The notes below the pieces were generated by a model. That model saw nothing but the letters and a program-made list of their open reading frames with translations, searched no databases and was not told the DNA's origin. From Shewanella insulae (GTDB lineage: Bacteria > Pseudomonadota > Gammaproteobacteria > Enterobacterales > Shewanellaceae), in NCBI RefSeq assembly GCF_009831655.1, contig NZ_WRPA01000029.1:1-37345 (forward strand): a DNA stretch of 37,345 nucleotides. The letters run 5' to 3'. Below, in pieces: positions 31,602 to 37,345 of this stretch (its first letter is position 1; the number at the start of each line of letters is the position of its first letter). The position numbers and the translations under genes were made by a program.

Positions 31602-32483
31602 CTATTTGCGTCTGCCTGTCAAGCGGCTCCAATCCTCTTTGTGAACTGGTGCGTCCATGTCGAACCACTGAGCATAATACTGGCTGATCTCGTCGGCCTG
31701 TTCCTTTAATAGGCCTGAGAGTGCCAGCAGACCACCGGGCTGTACCTTTTCTGCTATCAGCGGTGCCAGTTCGCGCAGCGGGCCGGCAAGGATGTTGGCC
31801 ACCAGGACCTCTGCCTTAAGATCGGCTGGCTGGTCTTGGGGCAGATACAGGTCTAGCTTGTTGGCCACCTGGTTGCGTTCGGCGTTGGCCTTGGAGGCCT
31901 CGATCGCCTGGTAGTCGATGTCGATACCGGTAACCTTGGCGGCGCCCAGCTTGAGCGCGGCGACGGCGAGAATACCTGAGCCGCAGCCAAAATCGATCGC
32001 CTCTTTATCTTTTAGGTCCAGGCTGTCCAACCATTCAAGACACAGGGCGGTGGTTGGGTGGGTGCCGGTACCGAAGGCCAGGCCGGGATCCAGCATGACG
32101 TTGACCGCTTCTGGGTCGGGCACTTCGCGCCAGCTTGGGCAGATCCATAGGCGGCGACCGAATTGAATGGGGTGGAAGTTGTCCATCCATTCTCTTTCCC
32201 AGTCCTTGTCTTCGACCTGCTCTATCTTATGGCTGAAGTCGGCGCCTAAATAAGGTTGCAGCTTGAGCATCTCCACCACGGGGGCCAGGTCATAGTCGGC
32301 CTCGAACAGGGCGGTGATCACAGTATGGCTCCACAGCGGAGTCTCACCTAGGTTAGGCTCGTAAATAGGGGTGTCTTTACCATCTTCATAGGTGATCGAC
32401 AGCGAACCTAGCTCCATCAGCATGTCGCTGAGTTGCTCGGCGTGTTGGTTATCTGTGTCTATCTTTAACTGGATCCAGGCCAT
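31602..32483 (-). CDS. prmA: Ribosomal protein L11 methyltransferase
   Basis: A protein of 293 residues. It trimethylates several amines of L11 using SAM. The N-terminal L11-recognition domain (MAWIQLKIDTDNQHAEQLSD) is linked to a class I methyltransferase domain with DPGLAFGTGTHPTT (substrate loop), AIDFGCGSGILAVAALKLGA (motif I), GIDIDYQAIEAS and LVANILAGPLREL (catalytic NxxA-type). It lies upstream of dusB-fis in the same orientation; the order prmA-dusB-fis is common in gammaproteobacteria. Confidence 0.97.
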   Translation of the reverse strand: MAWIQLKIDTDNQHAEQLSDMLMELGSLSITYEDGKDTPIYEPNLGETPLWSHTVITALFEADYDLAPVVEMLKLQPYLGADFSHKIEQVEDKDWEREWMDNFHPIQFGRRLWICPSWREVPDPEAVNVMLDPGLAFGTGTHPTTALCLEWLDSLDLKDKEAIDFGCGSGILAVAALKLGAAKVTGIDIDYQAIEASKANAERNQVANKLDLYLPQDQPADLKAEVLVANILAGPLRELAPLIAEKVQPGGLLALSGLLKEQADEISQYYAQWFDMDAPVHKEDWSRLTGRRK

Positions 32484-32839
32484 GGGATCTTCTCTCTAAG
32501 GTCAATATAAGGTCAATAATGGCCCTATTGTAAACCAAGCCTAAGGTAAAGGCCGAGGAATCTGTGCTGAAACTGAAATTTGAGGGATTTAGCATCTAAA
32601 TTCAATCGGATAATTTGGTAAATTTTTTTTGATTGTATTGTTTGAAATGGGTGTTTAAATAACTGATTAGTATTGGGTAAATGGTTTTACCTTTGTTTTG
32701 TTGTCGATGGATTGTTTGTGATCGGCGTCAAATGTTGCACCTTGGCTTGGTGAGTTGTCTCACGCTTTTCAGGCTTATCTGTAGGCAGCTCAAAACTTGT
32801 TGGTATGGTATAGATCCCGACACTAGGCGCAGAAAGATC
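32484..32839. other. Divergent control region prmA / fumarate reductase
   Basis: About 355 bp. It is AT-rich near 32570-32660, and holds the CRP-like site at 32717-32732 and a possible -10 (TATAGA near 32809). A frame open from 32681 into frdC1 gives an atypical Cys/Arg-rich N-terminus and is not considered coding. Confidence 0.5.
32717..32732 (+). promoter_or_regulatory. CRP-like site upstream of the fumarate reductase operon
   Basis: TGTGA, six bases, TCAAA: nine of ten half-site positions match. Shewanella uses CRP to activate anaerobic respiratory genes, including fumarate reduction, which fits this position about 110 bp before the first cytochrome b gene. Confidence 0.5.
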
Positions 32840-33562
32840 ATGAAGGTTAACAGTTTACAGTATCAGCACACACATTACGCTGCTTTGGGCAGTCCCTGGT
32901 CAGCCAAGGCCGACAGAATACAGAGTGCCACAGGCATCTTATTGGGATGTTTCTTGCTGGCGCATCTGCACTTCGAGTCGAGCATTCTCTTCGGTAAAGA
33001 GACCTTCTATCAGGTGGTGCAGTTTCTCGAAGGCGGCATGTTTAGTAGCGATGGCCATGGCATGCCGATAGTCACCAAGGTGTTTTCCATCTTTATCATG
33101 CTGGTGGTGATGCTGCATGCAGCGGTGGCGCTGCGTCGCTTCCCGGCCCAGCTGGGGCAGTGGCGCGCATTGCGTAACCACATGCAGGGGATCAAGCATA
33201 AGGATAGCCATGCCTGGTTCTGGCAGCTGGTGACCGGCTTTATCCTGTTTTTCCTGGCACCGGTGCACATCTTTACCATGATCACTAACCCAGAAATTGG
33301 CCCTCATTTGTCGGCCGAGCGTGTTTACCACGCCAACGCCTGGCTGCTCTACGCCCTGTTGCTGCCTGCCGTGGTGGTACATGCCATGATAGGCCTCTAC
33401 CGTGTGGCGGTGAAGTGGGGGCTTATCCGTCACCGTAAGGGGCTGAGAAAGGTGGTCAAGTTGTTGATTATCTACTTGATGACGTTGGGGATCTTGAGCC
33501 TTATCTCTTACATCATGATAGGTCGGTCACTCGTCTTGCCTATTACGCCATTTGTGCCATAA
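32840..33562 (+). CDS. frdC: Fumarate reductase diheme cytochrome b subunit, paralogue 1
   Basis: A protein of 240 residues from ATG 32840 (MKVNSLQYQHTHYAALGSPW). Five membrane helices are expected for the Wolinella-type FrdC. Four likely heme-ligand histidines, two per heme, occur in LLAHLHFESSILFG, VVMLHAAVALRRFP, FLAPVHIFTMI and AVVVHAMIGLYRVAVKWG. It anchors FrdAB and exchanges electrons with the menaquinol pool. It is followed by a second related gene (33716), unlike the single frdC of Wolinella. Confidence 0.88.
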   Translation: MKVNSLQYQHTHYAALGSPWSAKADRIQSATGILLGCFLLAHLHFESSILFGKETFYQVVQFLEGGMFSSDGHGMPIVTKVFSIFIMLVVMLHAAVALRRFPAQLGQWRALRNHMQGIKHKDSHAWFWQLVTGFILFFLAPVHIFTMITNPEIGPHLSAERVYHANAWLLYALLLPAVVVHAMIGLYRVAVKWGLIRHRKGLRKVVKLLIIYLMTLGILSLISYIMIGRSLVLPITPFVP

Positions 33563-33611
33563 CTGTGTAGGCGCGGGGTAGATTAGCAAATTGTAAAATA
33601 TCGGATTGCGT

Positions 33612-33627
33612 TTTGATCTATCTCACG
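33612..33627 (+). promoter_or_regulatory. CRP-like site between the two cytochrome b genes
   Basis: TTTGA, six bases, TCACG: eight of ten half-site positions match, about 90 bp before the second cytochrome b start. It suggests a separate promoter for frdC2-frdA-frdB. This is weaker than the site at 32717. Confidence 0.35.
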
Positions 33628-33715
33628 GTTTTGATTGGGTTTGTGAGCGACATTAAGGCTAACTGTTTTTAGTTATAGCTGCCTTGCCCCTTTTTCTACA
33701 TCCACAGGAGTGTCT

Positions 33716-34387
33716 ATGTCGCTGGCGAAGAAAAATAACAATGTAAGCGGTTGGCTCGACATGAGCCAGAGTGTTTCAGGTGTCATCTTGGCGCTGTTTC
33801 TCTGGACGCATCTGGTCTTGGTCTCCTCAATTTTGTTGGGGGCCGATGCCATGACCTTCGTGGCGCGTACCATGGAGCTGAGTTTCCTCAGCGCCGATGG
33901 CCATGGTTATCCCTGGGTGGTGTCGGGCATCGCCATCATAGTGGCGCTCTTGGCCCTGATCCATGTGTTGGTCGCCGTGCATAAGATGCCGCTGAATTTG
34001 CAACAGCAACGGGCGCTACGCCAGCAGATGAGTGTGATCCACCATGACGATACCAAGTTGTGGGTGTGGCAGGCGATGACCGGGGTAGGGATCTTCCTGC
34101 TGTTACCCGTGCATCTGTGGTTGATCGGTAGTGCGCCGGAAACCATAGGCCCAGTGGGTAGCGCCGACCGCATCTGGAATCAAGGGGTATGGATGGTCTA
34201 CCTGCCCCTGCTCCTGTGTGTCGAGTTACATGCGGCCATCGGCATCTATCGCGTGGCCATCAAGTGGGGCGCCAGACGCGCCATCGATGCCAGGGCGCGA
34301 ATTAAAAAAATAAAAACCATAGTGAGTGTGGTGTTTGTGTTGATAGGCCTGGCTTCCTTGCTCGCCTTCCTACCCTACGCCAGCTAA
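33716..34387 (+). CDS. frdC: Fumarate reductase diheme cytochrome b subunit, paralogue 2
   Basis: A protein of 223 residues from ATG 33716 (MSLAKKNNNVSGWLDMSQSV) with AGGAG five bases upstream; GTG 33710 is less suitable. It shares the plan of the gene before it: His in LFLWTHLVLVSSILLG, LIHVLVAVHKMP, LLLPVHLWLIG and VELHAAIGIYRVAIKWG, and the common motif SADGHG. The two are diverged paralogues, not a recent copy. The gene lies 45 bp upstream of frdA, so this copy is more likely the direct membrane anchor. Confidence 0.9.
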   Translation: MSLAKKNNNVSGWLDMSQSVSGVILALFLWTHLVLVSSILLGADAMTFVARTMELSFLSADGHGYPWVVSGIAIIVALLALIHVLVAVHKMPLNLQQQRALRQQMSVIHHDDTKLWVWQAMTGVGIFLLLPVHLWLIGSAPETIGPVGSADRIWNQGVWMVYLPLLLCVELHAAIGIYRVAIKWGARRAIDARARIKKIKTIVSVVFVLIGLASLLAFLPYAS

Positions 34388-34432
34388 CCATATTGAGCTA
34401 ATTTGATCTCTTATCCCTCGTAAGGAGCAAGT

Positions 34433-36439
34433 GTGAAACTGATATATACCGACTCTCTCGTCGTTGGCGCCGGACTCGCCGGACTAAGGGTCGCCATCGC
34501 CTCTAAGGAGCGTGGCCTGGATACCCTAGTGCTGTCGCTGATCCCCGCCAAGCGTTCCCATTCGGCCGCGGCCCAGGGCGGCATGCAGGCCAGCCTGGGG
34601 AATACAGTCAAAGGTATGGGAGACGATGAAGACGTCCATTTTCAGGATACGGTAAAGGGATCTGACTGGGGCTGTGATCAGGAAGTGGCGCGTATGTTTG
34701 CGCACTGTGCACCTAAGGCCGTGCGTGAGCTGGCAAATTGGGGCGTGCCCTGGACGCGAGTCACCAAGGGACCGCGTCAGGTGGTGGTGAATGCCGAGAA
34801 GGTCACCATCGAAGAGGCAGAAGAGGCCCATGGCCTGATCAATGCCCGTGATTTTGGCGGTACCAAGAAGTGGCGTACCTGTTATACCGCAGACGGTACC
34901 GGCCATTCGCTGCTATACGCCGTGGACAACAAGGCGATTTCACTCGACATTCCTGTGCACGAAAGGGTCGAGGCGCTGGCGTTGATCCACGATGGCAAGC
35001 GATGCCATGGGGTGGTGGCCAGATGCCTGATCACCGGTGAACTGCGCGCCTATGTGGCCAAGTCCACTACCATAGCCACAGGTGGTTATGGTCGTATCTA
35101 CGAGGTCTCTACCAATGCGATCATCTGCGAGGGAATAGGCCAGGCGTTGGCGCTGGAAACCGGCGTGGCAACCCTGGGGAACATGGAAGCGGTACAGTTC
35201 CACCCGACGGCTATCGTGCCCGTGGGGATCCTCACTACAGAGGGCTGTCGCGGTGATGGCGGCCTGCTCAGAGACAAAGATGGTCACCGTTTCATGCCCG
35301 ATTATGAGCCGGAGAAGAAGGAGCTGGCCTCGCGGGACGTGGTATCGCGCCGCATGACAGAGCATATGCGCAAGGGTAAGGGGGTCGATAGTCCCTACGG
35401 GCCGCATCTCTGGCTCGACATTACACTACTTGGCCGTAAGCATGTGGAGACCAACCTGCGCGAAGTCAAAGAGATCTGCGAGAACTTCCTCGGTATAGAT
35501 CCCGCTAAGGACTGGATCCCTGTGCGTCCGACCCAGCACTACTCCATGGGCGGCATTCGTACCGACGCCAAGGGGCAGAGCCCACAGCTAAAGGGCCTGT
35601 TTAGCGTTGGCGAGGCGGCCTGTTGGGACATGCACGGCTTTAACCGTCTGGGTGGCAACTCGCTGGCGGAAACTGTGGTGGGCGGCATGATCATCGGCAA
35701 GTATGTTGCCGACTTCTGCGAAGAGAACACCCTGGAGATAGATACCGCACTGGCCGAGCGTTTCGTGGCCCAGGTACGAGATGAGATAGATGGCTTGGTC
35801 GAGGGGCAGGGCAGCGAGTCTGCCTATGAGCTTAAGCGCGAGATGCAGCGCATCATGATGGACTATGTGGGCATATTCCGTAATGGTCCAGAGCTGACGA
35901 AGGCGGTCGAGGAGCTCGAGGCGCTGCTGATCCGTTCGCGTAACTTGGGCCTCAAGTGCAAGAAGCGTCATGCCAACCCTGAGCTGGTGGAGGCGCTAAG
36001 AGTCAAGCGTATGCTCAAGGTAGCGTTAACGGTTGCCTGCGGCGCCGAGGCGCGCACCGAGAGTCGCGGTGCCCATGCCCGCGAAGATTATCCGCAGCGC
36101 AATGATAAAGAGTGGCTCAACCGTACCCTCTCATCTTGGCCAAGCAGTGACGCCACCCGTCCGCAACTGGATTATGAACAGCTCGACGTGATGAAGATGG
36201 AGCTGCCACCTGGCTATCGTGGCTATGGTATCAACAACGCCATCGCCCATCCGGATACCGAGACGCGTGAGAAACAGATCGTCGAGATCTTGAGTAACCT
36301 AGGCGAAGATGCCGACCGCCATGAGCGTCAGCATGCACTGATGCCGTTCGAGGTGCCTGAATCCCTCAGAGAAAAGAATGAGCGTTTGCATGATAAGCCG
36401 CTCGGAAACAGACAGCAGCTTGGAGAAGAAAGCAAATGA
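34433..36439 (+). CDS. frdA: Fumarate reductase flavoprotein subunit
   Basis: A protein of 668 residues with GTG start 34433 and AAGGAG upstream. It reduces fumarate to succinate in anaerobic respiration. VVGAGLAGLRVAIAS is the FAD-binding Rossmann motif; HSAAAQGGMQASL has the His that binds FAD covalently; EAVQFHPTAIVP and RRMTEHMRKGKGVDSPYGPH line the active site; TQHYSMGGIRTD and FNRLGGNSLAETVVGG are family signatures. It is the membrane-bound Wolinella-type enzyme, distinct from the soluble periplasmic flavocytochrome c3 fumarate reductase of Shewanella. It overlaps frdB by 4 bp. Confidence 0.96.
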   Translation: MKLIYTDSLVVGAGLAGLRVAIASKERGLDTLVLSLIPAKRSHSAAAQGGMQASLGNTVKGMGDDEDVHFQDTVKGSDWGCDQEVARMFAHCAPKAVRELANWGVPWTRVTKGPRQVVVNAEKVTIEEAEEAHGLINARDFGGTKKWRTCYTADGTGHSLLYAVDNKAISLDIPVHERVEALALIHDGKRCHGVVARCLITGELRAYVAKSTTIATGGYGRIYEVSTNAIICEGIGQALALETGVATLGNMEAVQFHPTAIVPVGILTTEGCRGDGGLLRDKDGHRFMPDYEPEKKELASRDVVSRRMTEHMRKGKGVDSPYGPHLWLDITLLGRKHVETNLREVKEICENFLGIDPAKDWIPVRPTQHYSMGGIRTDAKGQSPQLKGLFSVGEAACWDMHGFNRLGGNSLAETVVGGMIIGKYVADFCEENTLEIDTALAERFVAQVRDEIDGLVEGQGSESAYELKREMQRIMMDYVGIFRNGPELTKAVEELEALLIRSRNLGLKCKKRHANPELVEALRVKRMLKVALTVACGAEARTESRGAHAREDYPQRNDKEWLNRTLSSWPSSDATRPQLDYEQLDVMKMELPPGYRGYGINNAIAHPDTETREKQIVEILSNLGEDADRHERQHALMPFEVPESLREKNERLHDKPLGNRQQLGEESK

Positions 36440-37167
36440 GTCAGGGTCGTACACTAACCTTTAATATCTTCCGTTATGATCCACAGGTGCCGGACGACAA
36501 GCCCAAGATGGTCAAGTATCATCTGGAAGAGGCGCCGGGCATGACGGTGTTTATCGCGCTGAATATGCTGCGGGAGCAGCAGGATCCGTCGCTGCAATTC
36601 GACTTCGTCTGCCGTGCGGGGATCTGCGGCAGCTGCGCCATGGTGATTAACGGTTATCCCACCTTGGCCTGCCGTACACTGACCAGCAAGTACCCTAAGG
36701 GGGAGATCACCCTGATGCCGCTGCCGGGCTTCGAGCTGATCGGCGACCTGTCGGTCAACACGGGTAAGTTTATGCGTGAGCTGGCAGAGCGTCTCAAGCT
36801 GTGGCTGCATCCGAAGAGCGACGAGGTGGACATTCATCGCATCGAGGCGCCCATGGCTCCCGAGGAGGCCGCAAGGCTTTATGAGCTGGAGCGCTGCGTC
36901 GAATGTGGCGTGTGTGTCTCGGCTTGTGCTACCAAACAGATGCGCGACACCTTCGTGGGTGCCGTCGGCATGATGAAGATCGCCCGCTTCGAACTCGACA
37001 GTCGCGATGCTCGCAGCGTGGAAGACTTCTATCATGTGATAGGTAATCAGGACGGAGTGTTCGGTTGCATGACCCTGCTGGGGTGTCAGGACAACTGCCC
37101 TAAGGATCTGCCTCACATGCAGCAGATAGCCTACCTCAGACGCAAGATGGCGACCGCCCTGGTCTAA
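36436..37167 (+). CDS. frdB: Fumarate reductase iron-sulfur subunit
   Basis: A protein of 243 residues starting at ATG 36436, inside the frdA stop. The N-terminal ferredoxin domain binds [2Fe-2S] through CRAGICGSCAMVINGYPTLAC; the C-terminal domain has CVECGVCVSAC for [4Fe-4S] and CMTLLGCQDNCP for the third cluster. It transfers electrons from cytochrome b to the FAD of FrdA. It is the last gene of the operon. Confidence 0.97.
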   Translation: MSQGRTLTFNIFRYDPQVPDDKPKMVKYHLEEAPGMTVFIALNMLREQQDPSLQFDFVCRAGICGSCAMVINGYPTLACRTLTSKYPKGEITLMPLPGFELIGDLSVNTGKFMRELAERLKLWLHPKSDEVDIHRIEAPMAPEEAARLYELERCVECGVCVSACATKQMRDTFVGAVGMMKIARFELDSRDARSVEDFYHVIGNQDGVFGCMTLLGCQDNCPKDLPHMQQIAYLRRKMATALV

Positions 37168-37197
37168 ATCTAAGTTCTAAGCCGCCCATAAAAACCT

Positions 37198-37226
37198 TTG
37201 AAAGCCTGCCTGAGCAGGCTTTTTTA
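37198..37226 (+). terminator. Terminator of the frd operon
   Basis: AAAGCCTGC, loop CTGA, GCAGGCTTTTTT: a strong stem with a T-run 30 bp after frdB. Confidence 0.9.
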
Positions 37227-37230
37227 TGGT

Positions 37231-37345
37231 TCATCGCGGATCTCCGGGGAACGCCTCTCTGACTTTCAGAAAGAAGTATTCGGTATCCCGGTAGCCATAG
37301 CCCATTCGCTTCAGCAGTTTGATTTTGTTGTTCATCCCTTCCAGT
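37231..37345 (-). mobile_element. ISL3-type transposase, C-terminal end only (cut by window edge)
   Basis: The minus frame from the right edge reads LEGMNNKIKLLKRMGYGYRD...FFLKVREAF and stops at 37231. The EGxNNKIKxxKRxxYGYRD block is the conserved C-terminus of ISL3-family DDE transposases; the Glu is the last catalytic residue. Only 37 codons are in view, so completeness is unknown. Confidence 0.75.

Noticed and set aside
32681..32839. 53-residue N-terminal extension of the first cytochrome b
   Set aside because: It is Cys/Arg-rich without a signal peptide, overlaps the promoter region, and the family starts near ATG 32840.
34940..35407. 155-codon minus-strand frame inside frdA
   Set aside because: It is antisense to a highly conserved catalytic region and has His/Arg-rich shadow composition.

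Overview
The window is a gammaproteobacterial chromosome segment, most likely from Shewanella or a close relative. The evidence is gene content and order: hemCDXY divergent from a class I cyaA; cyaY; lptM-lysA-dapF-yigA-xerC-yigB; a Sbal_3080-type lipoprotein; a dusB-fis operon next to prmA; and a Wolinella-type fumarate reductase (diheme cytochrome b plus FrdA and FrdB). No rRNA, tRNA or CRISPR array was seen.

Layout. (1) 1-1437, minus: N-terminal part of a giant Lap-type surface adhesin with a retention module; it runs off the left edge. (2) 1728-5752, minus: hemC-hemD-hemX-hemY, tetrapyrrole synthesis. (3) 5924-8383, plus: cyaA behind a CRP-like site, with cyaY convergent. (4) 9256-13798, plus: overlapping operon lptM-lysA-dapF-yigA-xerC-yigB. 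(5) 13935-15920: a lipoprotein, a HupE/UreJ membrane protein and a YtfE/Ric iron-sulfur repair protein. (6) 16180-30173: an integrated element of about 14 kb, visibly more AT-rich than its flanks. (7) 30159-32483, minus: fis, dusB, prmA. (8) 32840-37167, plus: two tandem cytochrome b paralogues, then frdA and frdB. (9) The right edge holds the C-terminal end of an ISL3-type transposase.

The island is bounded by an 18-bp direct repeat equal to the 3' end of fis, so it appears to have integrated into the end of fis and rebuilt the gene. Just inside each end is a near-identical 22-bp element made of two GGGGGTACAT units, probably arm-type integrase sites. Its cargo is a P4-like integrase; a complete HipBA module behind a four-copy 28-bp operator array; an unknown Cys-rich protein; a complete type I restriction system in the order hsdM-hsdS-abi_2-hsdR; an HUH-like YfjJ/Gp2 replication-type protein; and a duplicated AlpA plus small-HTH cassette.

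The most interesting part is around abi_2. Upstream, between hsdS and abi_2, are four GTCCGGA(C/G) motifs spaced exactly 21 bp apart. Downstream, convergent with the abi_2 stop codon, is a candidate stand-alone minus-strand small RNA of about 58 nt, with a sigma70-like promoter (17-bp spacer) and an intrinsic terminator. Together these suggest an RNA-controlled Abi_2 (HEPN-type) toxin embedded in a type I restriction locus. The parts are visible in the sequence; the functional link is inference.
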